In this document: piece after piece, positions 9,205 to 18,028 of the stretch
Layout: the number at the start of each line of letters is the position of its first letter
Position numbering within the stretch: the stretch's first letter is position 1
Source of the DNA: Thermus arciformis
GTDB taxonomy: Bacteria; Deinococcota; Deinococci; Deinococcales; Thermaceae
Direction: 5' to 3'
Length of the DNA stretch: 64,000 nucleotides
NCBI RefSeq assembly: GCF_900102145.1
Contig: NZ_FNBC01000008.1
Span: 1 to 64,000 of the forward strand
Notes under the pieces: model-generated
Told to the model about the DNA's origin: nothing
Databases searched by the model: none
Seen by the model: the letters and a program-made list of their open reading frames with translations, nothing else
Translations under genes and position numbers: made by a program

Positions 9205-10080
9205 GTGGCCGACCTCCTTCCCTACCTCATCGGCGGCCTGGCCAACGGGGCCCTCTACGGCCTCCTGGCCCTAGGGTTCGTGCTGGTCTTCCGCGCCACC
9301 AGCGTGGTGAACTTCGCCATCGGGGAGTTCCTGCTGGTAGGGGCCTACCTCACCTACACCTTCGCCCTCCTCCTTCCCCTCCCCTTGGCCATCCTGGCCG
9401 CCTTGCCCCTCGCCTTTCTCTTCGGGGTCCTGGTGGAGCGGGGCTTCGTGCGGCCCCTCCTGGGGCGGAACGTGGTGGCGGTGATCATGGCCACCGTCGG
9501 CCTCGCCGCCGCCCTGGACGGGGGGGTGCAGCTCCTCTGGGGCCCGGACCTCAAGTACCTGCCGGGAAGCCTCCCCGACCTGGGCTTTGAGGCGGGGGGG
9601 GTCTACGTCTCCTCCCGGGCGGTCTGGAACCTCCTCCTGGCCCTGCCCTTGGGGCTCGGCCTCCTTTGGCTCCTCCGGAAAAGCCGCTACGGGATCCTGG
9701 TCCGGGCCATCTCCGAGCGGGAGGTGGCGGCCTTGGCCCTGGGCATCCCCACGGCCCGGATCCTGGCCGGGGTCTGGGGGCTTTCCGCCCTCCTCGCCAC
9801 CCTGGCGGGGGCCCTCCTCGCCGTGGCGAGCGGGGTGGGGTACAACCTCGTCTTCTTCGGGCTCAAGGTCTTCCCCGTGGCCATCCTGGGGGGGCTTGAC
9901 GCCGTGGGGGGAGCCTTGGTGGCGGGGTTTTTGCTCGGGGTCCTCGAGGCCCTCTCCCAGCGCTACCTGGAGGCCTACCTCCCCGGCTTCACCGAGGCCC
10001 TTCCCTTCGTGGTGGTCCTCCTCGTCCTCCTCGTGAGGCCCTACGGCCTCTTCGGGGAGCGGCAGATTGAGAGGGTGTGA
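9205..10080 (+). CDS. livH: HAAT ABC transporter permease, LivH type
   Basis: A 291-residue inner-membrane permease of the LivH family. GGLANGALYGLLALGFVLVF and VVNFAIGEFLLVGAY at the N-terminus are the family landmarks; FPVAILGGLDAVGGALVAG near residue 225 is the cytoplasmic loop that couples to the ATPase. The GTG start at 9205 is set by GGGAGG four bases upstream. It would pair with the LivM-type permease at the end of the operon. The stop overlaps the next ATG (TGATG). Confidence 0.9.
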   Translation: MADLLPYLIGGLANGALYGLLALGFVLVFRATSVVNFAIGEFLLVGAYLTYTFALLLPLPLAILAALPLAFLFGVLVERGFVRPLLGRNVVAVIMATVGLAAALDGGVQLLWGPDLKYLPGSLPDLGFEAGGVYVSSRAVWNLLLALPLGLGLLWLLRKSRYGILVRAISEREVAALALGIPTARILAGVWGLSALLATLAGALLAVASGVGYNLVFFGLKVFPVAILGGLDAVGGALVAGFLLGVLEALSQRYLEAYLPGFTEALPFVVVLLVLLVRPYGLFGERQIERV

Positions 10081-10856
10081 TGCTTTCCGTGGAGAACCTC
10101 AAGGTGGTCTACCGCGGGGTGATCCTGGCCCTGGACGGGGTCTCCTTGGAGGTGGGCGAAGGGGAGGCCGTGGCCCTCCTGGGCCCGAACGGGGCCGGGA
10201 AGAGCTCCTTGGTGCGGGCCATCGCCGGCCTCCTCCCCAAGTTTGAGGGGCGGGTCCTGGACGGAAGGGTGCGCCTCTTCGGCCAGGAGGCCACCCACCT
10301 GGACCCGGTGGGGATCTCCCGGCTCGGCCTCACCGCCATCCTGGAGGGCCGCCCCCTCTTCCGCTACCTGACCCCGGTGGAGAACCTCATGGCCGCAGGC
10401 CACCGCCTCCCCCCAAAGGCGCTCAAGGAGGGGATGGAGGAGGTCTTCGCCCGCTTCCCCCGCCTTTATGAACGCCGCCACGAGCAGGCGGGCTACCTCT
10501 CCGGGGGGGAGCAGCAGATGCTCCTTTTGGGCATGGCCCTCCTCACGAGGCCGAGGCTTCTGGTGGTGGACGAGCCCTCCTTGGGCCTCGCCCCCAAGCT
10601 GGTGGAGGAGGTGATGCAAACCCTCGCCGCCCTAAGGCGGGAAAAGGGGCTTTCCCTCCTCCTCGTGGAGCAGAACGCCCGGGCCGCCCTCGGCGTCGTG
10701 GACCGGGTGTACGTCCTGGAAAGGGGCCGGGTGGTCTTTGAGGGGAGCGCCAAGGAGGCCACGGAGGACCAGGACGTGATGGAGTTCTACCTGGGCAAGG
10801 AGGAGGTGGGCTTCCGCCAGGCGAGGCGGTACCGGAGGAGGAAGCGGTGGGTGTGA
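10080..10856 (+). CDS. livF: HAAT ABC transporter ATPase, LivF type
   Basis: A 258-residue ABC ATPase. The Walker A is GPNGAGKSS (about residues 37-45), the signature LSGGEQQM and the Walker B LLVVDEPSLGLAP, with the LVEQN switch typical of LivF. The C-terminus carries an Arg-rich tail (RRYRRRKRWV). I take the ATG that overlaps the permease stop (TGATG) as the start; an in-frame GTG three bases earlier is also possible. It acts as one half of the ATPase heterodimer with the following gene. Confidence 0.9.
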   Translation: MLSVENLKVVYRGVILALDGVSLEVGEGEAVALLGPNGAGKSSLVRAIAGLLPKFEGRVLDGRVRLFGQEATHLDPVGISRLGLTAILEGRPLFRYLTPVENLMAAGHRLPPKALKEGMEEVFARFPRLYERRHEQAGYLSGGEQQMLLLGMALLTRPRLLVVDEPSLGLAPKLVEEVMQTLAALRREKGLSLLLVEQNARAALGVVDRVYVLERGRVVFEGSAKEATEDQDVMEFYLGKEEVGFRQARRYRRRKRWV

Positions 10857-11596
10857 TCCTCGAGGTCCAAAACCTCCACCTCTCCTTCAAGGGGGTGAAG
10901 GCCCTCGCGGGGGTGGGGTTCTCCGTGGCGGAGGGGGAGTTCTTCGCCGTCATCGGCCCAAACGGCGCCGGAAAGACCACCCTCTTAAACGTCCTCTCCG
11001 GGGTGTACGAGCCCGAGAAGGGCGAGGTGGTCTTCCTGGGGGAAAGCCTTAGGGGGAAAAGCCCGCAGGCGCGGGCCCGCATGGGCCTCGGGCGCACCTT
11101 CCAGGGCCTGGAGATCTTCCGGGGGATGAGCGTCCTGGAAAACGTCAAGCTGGGGGCAGAGCTCGCCCTCCCCGGCTACCCCATGGCCCTACCCCGGGCG
11201 GAAAGGGAGTGGCGCCTAAGGGCCTGGGCGGAGGAGGTCCTGGACTACCTCCACCTCTCCCCCTTCCGCCACGCCCCGGCGGGGATGCTCCCCTATGGCC
11301 TCCAGAAGCGGGTGGAGGTGGCAAGGGCCCTCGCGGGCCGGCCTAAGCTCCTCCTCCTGGACGAGCCCATGGCGGGGCTTGCCCTGGAGGAGAAGCAGGA
11401 CCTGGCCCGCTTCCTCCTGGACGCCCGGGAGGAGTGGGGGGTGACCCTCCTTTGGGTGGAGCACGACCTTAGGGCCGTCCTGGAGCTTTCCGACCGGGTC
11501 TTGGTCCTCTCCTACGGGGAGGTCCTCTACTACGGCCCCCCCGAAGGGGTGAAGAAGGACCCCAAGGTGGTGGAGGCCTACCTGGGCCAAGGGTGA
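10853..11596 (+). CDS. livG: HAAT ABC transporter ATPase, LivG type
   Basis: A 247-residue ABC ATPase with Walker A GPNGAGKTT, the LivG-type RTFQGLEIF block in the Q-loop region, and Walker B LLLLDEPMAGL. The ABC signature region reads LPYGLQKRVEVARAL, as in LivG proteins (LxYGxQRRLEIARAL), in place of LSGGQ. GTG at 10853 overlaps the TGA of the previous gene (GTGA); a GTG at 10847 is the alternative. It would form the ATPase pair with the LivF-type protein. Confidence 0.9.
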   Translation: MILEVQNLHLSFKGVKALAGVGFSVAEGEFFAVIGPNGAGKTTLLNVLSGVYEPEKGEVVFLGESLRGKSPQARARMGLGRTFQGLEIFRGMSVLENVKLGAELALPGYPMALPRAEREWRLRAWAEEVLDYLHLSPFRHAPAGMLPYGLQKRVEVARALAGRPKLLLLDEPMAGLALEEKQDLARFLLDAREEWGVTLLWVEHDLRAVLELSDRVLVLSYGEVLYYGPPEGVKKDPKVVEAYLGQG

Positions 11597-11602
11597 AGGC
11601 GT

Positions 11603-13456
11603 ATGCAGGGGACCCTCTTGGAACACCTCGTGAGGCACGCCAAGGAGCGCCCCGAGGCCCCAGCCCTAAGGGTGAAGCGGCTTGGCGTCTGGCAGAAGAC
11701 CTCCTGGCGGGGGCTTCTGGACCGGGTCCTAAGCCTCGCCGGGGGGCTTTCCGCCCTGGGCCTTAAGGAGGGCGAGGTCCTCGCCATCCTCGGCCACAAC
11801 GCCCCCGAGTGGGTGGAGGCGGAGCTCGCCGCCCAGGTCCTCGGGGCCCTCCCCATGGGCATCTACGCCGACGCCATGCCCGAGGAGGTGGGCTACTTCC
11901 TGGAGTTCACCGGGGCGAGGGGCCTCGTGGTCTCCGACGAGGAGCAGCTGGACAAGGTCTACCCCCACCTCCACCTGGTGGACTTCGTCCTGGTGTGGGA
12001 GGAGGCGGGGATGAGCCGGCACTTCCGGGGGAAGGTCAGGCGCTTTAGCCAGGCCTTGGGCGACCCCAGGGTGGGGGAGGAGGCCCTAAGGAGGCGGCGC
12101 CCCGAGGAGACCGCCCTCCTCGCCCCCACCTCCGGCACCACGGGGCGGAGCAAGCTCGCCATGCTCTCCCACCAAAACCTCCTCGCCGGGCACGAGGCGT
12201 TGGGCAAGGCCCTGGGCTTCCAAAGGGGAGCCTGGGTCTTCAGCTACCTCCCCCTTCCCTGGATCGGGGAGCAGATGCTCACCGTGGTGCAGAGCCTGGT
12301 GGAGGGCTCCACCGTCCACTTCCCCGAGGACCCCACCACCCTCAGGGAGGACCTCAAGGAGGTCCAGCCCGACTTCTTCCTGGCCCCGCCCAGGCTCTGG
12401 GAGGAGATGGCGAGCCTCATCCAAAGCCGGATGGCGGACGCCGACCCCATCAAGGCCTTCTTCTACCGGGCCGGGATGGGGGCCCTTTTGGAGGGGGCGA
12501 ACCGGGAGTTCCGGGGGGAAAGGGTGGGGGTCTGGCTCAACCTCAAGCGGGCCCTCTTCTACCCCCTCATCGCCAGGCCCCTTAGGGCGAGGCTCGGGCT
12601 TGCCGCCTGCCGCATCGCCGTCACCGGCGGGGCGCCCTTGGGGCCTGAGGTCTTCACCTTCTTCCGCGCCCTGGGCCTGGACATCCGCCAGGTCTACGGC
12701 CAGTCGGAGACCGCCGCCGCCACCACCGCCCACGCCACCGGGGACGCCCCCCCGGAGACCGTGGGCCCCCCGCTTCCGGGCACGGAGGTGCGCATCGGCG
12801 AGGAAGGCGAGATCCAGGTGCGGGGCCCCCAGGTCTTCCAGGGCTACTTCAAGGGGGAAAAGGCCACCCGGGAGAGCTTCACCGAGGACGGCTTCTTCCG
12901 CACGGGGGACGCGGGCTTCTTTGACGAGCGGGGGCACCTGGTGATCCTCGGGCGGGTGAAGGAGGTGGGGGCTTTGGCGGACGGCACCCGCTTCGCCCCC
13001 CAGTTCCTGGAAAACCGCCTCAAGTACTCCCCCTACATCCGGGAGGCCGTGGTGCTCGGCCACGGGAGGCCCTTCGTCACCGCCCTCATAGAGCTTGACC
13101 CGGAAAACGTCCAGAACTGGGCGAGGAGGCGGGGCATCCCCTTCACCACCTACCTCTCCCTCACGGAACGCCCCGAGGTGCAGGCCCTCATCGCCGAGGA
13201 GATCCGCATGGTGAACCAGACCCTTCCCGAAAGGCTCAGGATCCGGCGCTTCGCCCTTTTGCCCAAGGAGCTCCACCCCGACGACGAGGAGATCACCCGC
13301 ACCCGGAAGGTGCGTCGCCAGATCGTGGAGGCCCGCTACGGCCCCGTGATCCAGGCCCTCTACGGCGAGGGCGGCCGCGTGAGCCTCTCCCTGCCCATCC
13401 GCTACCTCGAGGGGGAGGGCAGGCTGGAGGCCACCCTCGAGGTCCAGGAGGTCTGA
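11603..13456 (+). CDS. Long-chain acyl-CoA synthetase (AMP-forming), inside the ABC operon
   Basis: A 617-residue ANL-superfamily ligase that activates a carboxylic acid with ATP and CoA. The phosphate-binding loop is APTSGTTGRSKLAMLSH near residue 180; YGQSETAAATT near 370 is the adenine/acid motif, and FRTGDAGFFDERGHL with GRVKE near 430 the hinge region. The length and layout match the long-chain FadD15-like group (600-660 residues). It lies between the ATPase and the last permease gene of an importer, 6 bp after livG and 1 bp before livM. It therefore probably traps the imported acid as its CoA ester. The acid itself is unknown. Confidence 0.88.
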   Translation: MQGTLLEHLVRHAKERPEAPALRVKRLGVWQKTSWRGLLDRVLSLAGGLSALGLKEGEVLAILGHNAPEWVEAELAAQVLGALPMGIYADAMPEEVGYFLEFTGARGLVVSDEEQLDKVYPHLHLVDFVLVWEEAGMSRHFRGKVRRFSQALGDPRVGEEALRRRRPEETALLAPTSGTTGRSKLAMLSHQNLLAGHEALGKALGFQRGAWVFSYLPLPWIGEQMLTVVQSLVEGSTVHFPEDPTTLREDLKEVQPDFFLAPPRLWEEMASLIQSRMADADPIKAFFYRAGMGALLEGANREFRGERVGVWLNLKRALFYPLIARPLRARLGLAACRIAVTGGAPLGPEVFTFFRALGLDIRQVYGQSETAAATTAHATGDAPPETVGPPLPGTEVRIGEEGEIQVRGPQVFQGYFKGEKATRESFTEDGFFRTGDAGFFDERGHLVILGRVKEVGALADGTRFAPQFLENRLKYSPYIREAVVLGHGRPFVTALIELDPENVQNWARRRGIPFTTYLSLTERPEVQALIAEEIRMVNQTLPERLRIRRFALLPKELHPDDEEITRTRKVRRQIVEARYGPVIQALYGEGGRVSLSLPIRYLEGEGRLEATLEVQEV

Positions 13457-13457
13457 G

Positions 13458-14525
13458 GTGTACGCCCTCTCCAAGCGCCTCACCGACGCCTTCAGCCGCC
13501 GGTTTGCCCGGGCGGTGCGGGAGACCTACCGGGAGGACGAGGCCTACGCCAGCACCCCCTTGGGCCGCCTCGCCCTCTACGCCTTCCTCCTCCTGCTCCT
13601 CCTCCTTCCCCTCCTCCTCGGCCCCTACCCCATGTACGTGGCCACCCTGGTGGCCATCGGGGCCCTCTCCGCCCTGGGCCTCCACCTCCTGGTGGGGGGC
13701 GCGGGGCAGATCTCCTTGGGCCACGCCGCCTTCATGGGGGTGGGGGCCTACACGGCAAGCCACCTCACGGGCCCCCTCGCCCCCTTGGGGGTCCTCCTCG
13801 GGGGCGGGATCGCCGCCTCCTTGGGGCTTCTTTTGGGCCTCCCCTCCCTCCGCATCAAGGGGGTCTACCTGGCCATCGCCACCCTGGCCTTCCAGTTCCT
13901 GGCGGACTACGCCTTCAAGACCTGGGAGGCGGTCACGGGGGGGATCCGGGGCCGAACCCTCCCTCCCCCTGAGGTCCTGGGCCTCGTCCTGGACACCCCG
14001 GAGAGGCTCTGGTACCTGGTCCTCCTCTTCGCCCTCCCCCTCTTCTTCTACGGCAAGCGCCTCCTCATGACCCGCGCCGGGCGGGCCTTCCGGGCGGTGC
14101 GGGACAACGACCTCTCCGCCCGGGTGGCCGGGGTGGACCTCACCCGGGCCAAGCTCCTCGCCTTCGCCCTCTCCGCCTTCTACGCCGGGGTGGCCGGGGG
14201 GCTTCTGGCCCAGCTCTACAAGGCGGTGACCCCGGAGTACTTCCCCCTCTCCGTGAGCATCCAGTACCTGGCCATGGTCATCGTGGGCGGGGCGGGGACG
14301 GTCTTGGGGGCGGTCTTGGGGGCCTTCTTCGTCCTCCTCATCCCCGAGGTGCTAAATGGCTTCGTGGGGGCCCTGGGCCCGGAGTACGCCGCCCAGCTCG
14401 CCGCCTGGCGCAACGTGGCCTTCGGCCTCCTCATCCTGGCCTTCCTCGTCTTGGAGCCCCTGGGCCTGGTGGGGCTTTGGGGGCGGGTGCGGGACTACTT
14501 CCGCACCTGGCCTCTCCCCTACTGA
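13458..14525 (+). CDS. livM: HAAT ABC transporter permease, LivM type
   Basis: A 355-residue permease of the LivM family. It has an unusually long hydrophilic N-terminus (about 45 residues, Arg-rich) before the first helix. GGAGQISLGHAAFMGVGAYTA (family GQxSLGHAxFxGIGAY) and the conserved AVRDNDLSARVAGVDLTRAKLLAFALSA are split by membrane helices; IVGGAGTVLGAVLGA is the coupling loop. GTG at 13458 follows the synthetase stop by 1 bp. It closes the operon; its last 7 bp overlap the convergent plsY-like gene. Confidence 0.9.
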   Translation: MYALSKRLTDAFSRRFARAVRETYREDEAYASTPLGRLALYAFLLLLLLLPLLLGPYPMYVATLVAIGALSALGLHLLVGGAGQISLGHAAFMGVGAYTASHLTGPLAPLGVLLGGGIAASLGLLLGLPSLRIKGVYLAIATLAFQFLADYAFKTWEAVTGGIRGRTLPPPEVLGLVLDTPERLWYLVLLFALPLFFYGKRLLMTRAGRAFRAVRDNDLSARVAGVDLTRAKLLAFALSAFYAGVAGGLLAQLYKAVTPEYFPLSVSIQYLAMVIVGGAGTVLGAVLGAFFVLLIPEVLNGFVGALGPEYAAQLAAWRNVAFGLLILAFLVLEPLGLVGLWGRVRDYFRTWPLPY

Positions 14526-15025
14526 AGGTGGCGCAAGGCCACGGGCAGACCCAGGAGGAGGCCGAAGAGGAGGTGGGAAGGGGTCTGGCCCAAAAGGGCG
14601 GCGAAAAGGGGCAAGGCCAGGGCCACCGCCAAAGCCGCCCGGCGGGGCCTCTGGAAGAGGAGGTGGAGGAGGGCGAAGAGGGCGAGGGAAAGGAGGAGGA
14701 GCCTGGGGTCCACGGCGAGGAGGACCCCCGCGGCCGGGGCCAGGGCCTTCCCGCCCCGGAGGCCGAGCCAGGGGGAAAAGGCGTGGCCCCACACCGCCCC
14801 CGCCCCGCCCCATAGCCCCCCCAAAGGGCCCATCCCCTCCCCCAGGGCCACCGCCAAGACCCCCTTGAAGGCGTCCAGGATGAGGGCGAGAAACCCCGGC
14901 ACCGGGCCTAAGGCCCGGTAGGCGTCCGGGCCCTCCCGCAGAAGGTCCTTGCCCCTGAGGGCCCCGAACCAGAAGGCGACGGGGAGGCTTCCCAGGAAGT
15001 AGCCCAGGAGGAAAGGGAGAAGCAT
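14519..15025 (-). CDS. PlsY-like glycerol-3-phosphate acyltransferase, divergent
   Basis: A 168-residue, five- to six-helix membrane protein of the PlsY family, which uses acyl-phosphate to acylate glycerol-3-phosphate. YFLGSLPVAFWFG matches the N-terminal GSIPxxxxxG motif and GHAFSPWLGLRGGKALAPAAG matches the phosphate-binding loop GHxFPxFxxFxGGKGV. The first cytosolic motif, normally GSGNxGATNxxRxLG, is degenerate (LREGPDAYRALG), with only the Arg and LG retained. It is shorter than typical PlsY (190-220). It may be inactive, or a paralogue with altered substrate. It ends the coaE-SDR-sufE-plsY operon, starting 3 bp after sufE. Confidence 0.7.
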   Translation of the reverse strand: MLLPFLLGYFLGSLPVAFWFGALRGKDLLREGPDAYRALGPVPGFLALILDAFKGVLAVALGEGMGPLGGLWGGAGAVWGHAFSPWLGLRGGKALAPAAGVLLAVDPRLLLLSLALFALLHLLFQRPRRAALAVALALPLFAALLGQTPSHLLFGLLLGLPVALRHLQ

Positions 15026-15028
15026 GGG

Positions 15029-15436
15029 CTAGAGGGCCTTTCGCACCTGGTCCTGCAGGCGGAGGAGGGCGGCCTCGAGGCCCCTAAGCCTCAAGGGGGT
15101 AAAGAGCTCCTCCAGCCCCGCCCCCCGGTAAAACCCCGGGGGGACGGCGAGGACCGCCTCGGGGGGTTCGCCCTCGAGGCCCTCCTTCAGGAGGCCGGCG
15201 AAGGCCTTCACCGTGGGGGCCTCGTCGGGGACCATGAAGTGGAGGCGCACCCTCCCCTCCTCCACCTCCGCCTTCAGGAAGAAGGGGGTCTGGCACTCGG
15301 GCACCCGCTCAAGCTCCACCCCGGGAGGGGGCGGGGGCACCTTCTTGGCGTAGTCCAGGAGGACCTGGGCCTTGAGCTCCTTGGGCAAGGCGCGGAAGAG
15401 GTCCAAAGCGGCTTGCAGGCGTGGGGGCAGGCTCAT
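15029..15436 (-). CDS. sufE: SufE-family cysteine desulfurase activator
   Basis: A 135-residue SufE protein. It accepts persulfide sulfur from a SufS-type cysteine desulfurase through a single Cys, seen here in VPECQTPFFL at about residue 48 (family consensus V.GCqSqvwl). The rest follows the family pattern, with an N-terminal helix ending LLDYAKKVP and a PTVKAFAGLLKEGLEG segment before PPGF. No suf genes are adjacent; it is third in the coaE operon with 3-5 bp gaps to its neighbours. Confidence 0.88.
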   Translation of the reverse strand: MSLPPRLQAALDLFRALPKELKAQVLLDYAKKVPPPPPGVELERVPECQTPFFLKAEVEEGRVRLHFMVPDEAPTVKAFAGLLKEGLEGEPPEAVLAVPPGFYRGAGLEELFTPLRLRGLEAALLRLQDQVRKAL

Positions 15437-15441
15437 CTTCC

Positions 15442-16122
15442 TTAGCTTACCCGGGTGGGGCGGAGCTCCACCTCGCTCACCAAGGCCCGCTCCGGCATCT
15501 CCAGGGCGAAGCGCACCGCCTCGGCCACGTCCTCTGGGGCGAGCTTCCAGGAGGCCCCCGGAACGTTCCCGGCGAAGCCCGTGTCCACCGAGCCCGGCAG
15601 GACGTTCACCACCCGCACCCCCACCTCCCTCAGCTCCAGCATGGCCGCCCCCATGAGGCCCAGAAGGCCGAACTTGCTGGCGTTGTAGGCGGCCCCGCCC
15701 TTGAAGGGGTTCTTCCCGGCGAGGCTTCCGATGTTCACCACCACCCCCCGGGCGCGAAGGAGGGCGGGCAGGGCCGCCTTCAGGCCCAGGAAGGGCCCCA
15801 CCAGGTTCACCTCCAAGACCTCCCGGAACTCGGCCTCGGAAAGCTCGGCGAGGGGCTTCATGACGCCGATTCCGGCGTTGTTCACCAGGGCGTAGAGCCC
15901 GCCGAAGGCCTCCTCCATCCGGGCCACGGCCCTCGCCCAGTCCTCCCCCCGGCGCACGTCCCCGGGGAGGGCCAAGGCCCCTTCCCCAAGCGCCTCCGCC
16001 AGGGCCTGAAGCCGGGCCCCGTCCCGGGCAAAAAGCCCCACCCCATAGCCCCTTCCGTGGAGGAGGCGGGCCGTGGCCTCCCCGATGCCCCGGCTCGCCC
16101 CCGAGATGAGCACGGCGCGCAT
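15442..16122 (-). CDS. Short-chain dehydrogenase/reductase
   Basis: A 226-residue classical SDR. The cofactor motif is [12 protein letters not shown] (TGxxxGIG type) at residues 6-17, the structural motif is NNAGIG (about 82-87), and the active site is Ser in IGSLAGKN with YNASKFG (YxxxK). Arg-rather than Asp-containing sequence after beta-2 (LFARDGAR) suggests NADP(H). The start is ATG at 16122; an upstream in-frame start would run into coaE. It follows the coaE stop by 4 bp. The substrate is unknown; 3-oxoacyl reductase annotations for such proteins are generic. Confidence 0.85.
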   Translation of the reverse strand: MRAVLISGASRGIGEATARLLHGRGYGVGLFARDGARLQALAEALGEGALALPGDVRRGEDWARAVARMEEAFGGLYALVNNAGIGVMKPLAELSEAEFREVLEVNLVGPFLGLKAALPALLRARGVVVNIGSLAGKNPFKGGAAYNASKFGLLGLMGAAMLELREVGVRVVNVLPGSVDTGFAGNVPGASWKLAPEDVAEAVRFALEMPERALVSEVELRPTRVS

Positions 16123-16126
16123 GGCC

Positions 16127-16732
16127 TCAGGATAGCCCAAAGCGGGCCCGGATTTCCCCGAGGAGGGCCCGGGTCCTTTCCTCAAGCTCCTTAAGGGTCC
16201 CGGTGTTCTCCAAGACCCAGGTGGCCCGCCTGCGCTTCTCCTCCTCGGGCATCTGGGCCCGCTCCCGGGCCAGGACCTCCTCCCGGGAAAGCCCCGAGCG
16301 CGCCATCACCCGCCTCACCCGCGCCTCCAAGGGGGCCGCCACCAAGAGGGTTCCGTGGAGCCTCCCCTCCCACCCCTTCTCAAAGAGGAGGGGGATCTCC
16401 AGAAAGACGAGGGGGGCCTCGAGGCGGGAAAGCTCCTCCCCAAGAAGCCGGCCCACCTCCGGGTGGACCACGGCCTCGAGGGCCTTAAGCTTCTCCGGGT
16501 CGGAGAAGACGAGCCGGGCGAGGGCCCTCCGGTCCAACCTCCCCCCCACCACCGCCTCGGGGAAGAGGCGCCTAAGCTCCGCCTCCTTGTTCTCCCGGGC
16601 CCGGGCGGCGAGGGCGTCCAGGTCCAAGACGGGGTAGCCCCAGGACCTGAGGAGGGCGGCCACGGTGCTCTTGCCGCTGCCGATGTTCCCGGTGATGCCG
16701 ATAATGATGGGGTGCTCCGGCTGATCCGCCAT
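16127..16732 (-). CDS. coaE: Dephospho-CoA kinase
   Basis: A 201-residue P-loop kinase that catalyses the last step of CoA synthesis. [11 protein letters not shown] (residues about 13-23) is the Walker [11 protein letters not shown] the start of the CoA-binding region, and VVHPEV with [14 protein letters not shown] the substrate and Walker B segments. The family length is about 200. ATG at 16732-16730 directly abuts the ATG of the divergent cca gene (CATATG). A TATAAA box at 16751-16746 lies inside the cca coding sequence, with GGGGA between. It heads the coaE-SDR-sufE-plsY operon. Confidence 0.93.
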   Translation of the reverse strand: MADQPEHPIIIGITGNIGSGKSTVAALLRSWGYPVLDLDALAARARENKEAELRRLFPEAVVGGRLDRRALARLVFSDPEKLKALEAVVHPEVGRLLGEELSRLEAPLVFLEIPLLFEKGWEGRLHGTLLVAAPLEARVRRVMARSGLSREEVLARERAQMPEEEKRRRATWVLENTGTLKELEERTRALLGEIRARFGLS

Positions 16733-18028
16733 ATGGACTTCCCCTTTTATACCCCCAAGGACGCCTTCCCCGTGGGCGGGGCGGTGCGGGACCTCCTCCT
16801 GGGAAGGCGCCCCAAGGACCTGGACTACGCCGCCTTGGACCCGCAAAAGGCGGCCGAGGAGGCGCAAAGGCGCCTCGGGGGAAGCCTCTTCCCCCTGGAC
16901 CCCGAGCGGGGCCACTTCCGCCTGGTGGTGGGGGAAAGGACCCTGGACTTCACCCCCTTGGAGGGGAGGCCGGAAGAAGACCTCCTCCGGCGGGACTACC
17001 GCCTAAACGCCCTCCTCTGGAGGCGGGGCGCGGTCTTTGGCCTAGAGGGGGTGGAGGAGGACCTGAGGCGGCGCCTCCTCGTCCCCGTGCGGGAGGAAAA
17101 CCTCTACCAGGACCACCTGCGGAGCCTCCGGGGGGTGCGCCTTTCCGCCACCTTGGGCTTCGGGCTTCCCCGGAGGACCCGGGAGGCCCTTGGCCGCCAC
17201 GCCCGGTTCCTCCAGGCCCACCCCGAGGCCATTCCCGCGCGGGAAAGGGTGAGGGAGGAGCTTGCGCGGCTCCTCCTCTCCCCAAAGGCGGCCTACGGCC
17301 TCCGCCTTCTGGAGAGGGTAGGGCTCCTTGGGGTCTACCTCCCCGAGCTCGCCCTCCTCGTGGGCCTCCATCAAGGCGGGGTGCACCACCTCCCCGCTTG
17401 GGAGCACACCTTGAGCGTGGTCTTCCACCTCCTCTGGCTCTGGCCCGAGGCCCCCCTCGAGGCCCGCCTCGCCGCCCTCTTCCACGACGTGGGCAAGCCC
17501 CTCACCCGCCGCTTTGACCCCGAGGTGGGCCGCTTCCGCTTCCTGGGCCACGCCGAGGTGGGGGCGGAGATCGCCCGGGCAAGCCTCCTTTGGCTCCGCT
17601 TCCCCAAGGAGGGGGTGGAGCGGGTGGCGGGCCTCGTGCGCCGCCACATGGACCGCCCCCCCGAGGAGAGGAAGGCCCTCCGCCGCTTCCTCCTGAAGCG
17701 TCAGGACCTCCTCCCCGACCTCGTCTACCTCATGGCGGCGGACCGCCTGGCGGCGAAGGGCGTGGAGGCCGAGGCCTGGGAGGTGCTCGGGCGCTACGGG
17801 GAGGCCCTGAAAGACCCCCTGCCGCAAAGGCCCCTCCTCTCCGGGGAGGAGGTGATGGCCCTTCTGGGCCTGCGGGAAGGCCCCGAGGTGGGAAGGGCCC
17901 TGAAGGCCCTCCTCGAGGCCCAGGCGGAGGGCCGGGTGGGGACCGAGGAGGAGGCCCGGGCCTTTCTCCTATATTGGAAGGGTGGAAGGGAGGCTCAGGC
18001 TTCGGGAACCCCAGATCACCCCCGTTGA
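16733..18028 (+). CDS. cca: tRNA nucleotidyltransferase / poly(A) polymerase family with HD domain
   Basis: A 431-residue class II nucleotidyltransferase. The head has GGAVRDLLLGRRPKDLDYA (GG-R-DLLL-DxD, residues about 14-32), followed by FTPLEGRPEEDLLRRDYRLNALL and the nucleotide-recognition helices. A C-terminal HD domain is marked by HHLPAWEHTL and FHDVGKP (about residues 255-275). It repairs or adds the tRNA 3' CCA end, or part of it. The conserved head begins a few residues after the ATG at 16733, so this start is credible even though it touches the coaE ATG. The 3' end overlaps the MEMO-family gene by 47 bp. Confidence 0.88.
   Translation: MDFPFYTPKDAFPVGGAVRDLLLGRRPKDLDYAALDPQKAAEEAQRRLGGSLFPLDPERGHFRLVVGERTLDFTPLEGRPEEDLLRRDYRLNALLWRRGAVFGLEGVEEDLRRRLLVPVREENLYQDHLRSLRGVRLSATLGFGLPRRTREALGRHARFLQAHPEAIPARERVREELARLLLSPKAAYGLRLLERVGLLGVYLPELALLVGLHQGGVHHLPAWEHTLSVVFHLLWLWPEAPLEARLAALFHDVGKPLTRRFDPEVGRFRFLGHAEVGAEIARASLLWLRFPKEGVERVAGLVRRHMDRPPEERKALRRFLLKRQDLLPDLVYLMAADRLAAKGVEAEAWEVLGRYGEALKDPLPQRPLLSGEEVMALLGLREGPEVGRALKALLEAQAEGRVGTEEEARAFLLYWKGGREAQASGTPDHPR
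16746..16751 (-). promoter_or_regulatory. -10 element of the coaE operon, inside the cca coding sequence
   Basis: TATAAA on the minus strand is followed after 13 nt by the coaE ATG, with GGGGA between them. The divergent cca gene starts at 16733, so this promoter lies within its first codons. Confidence 0.5.
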
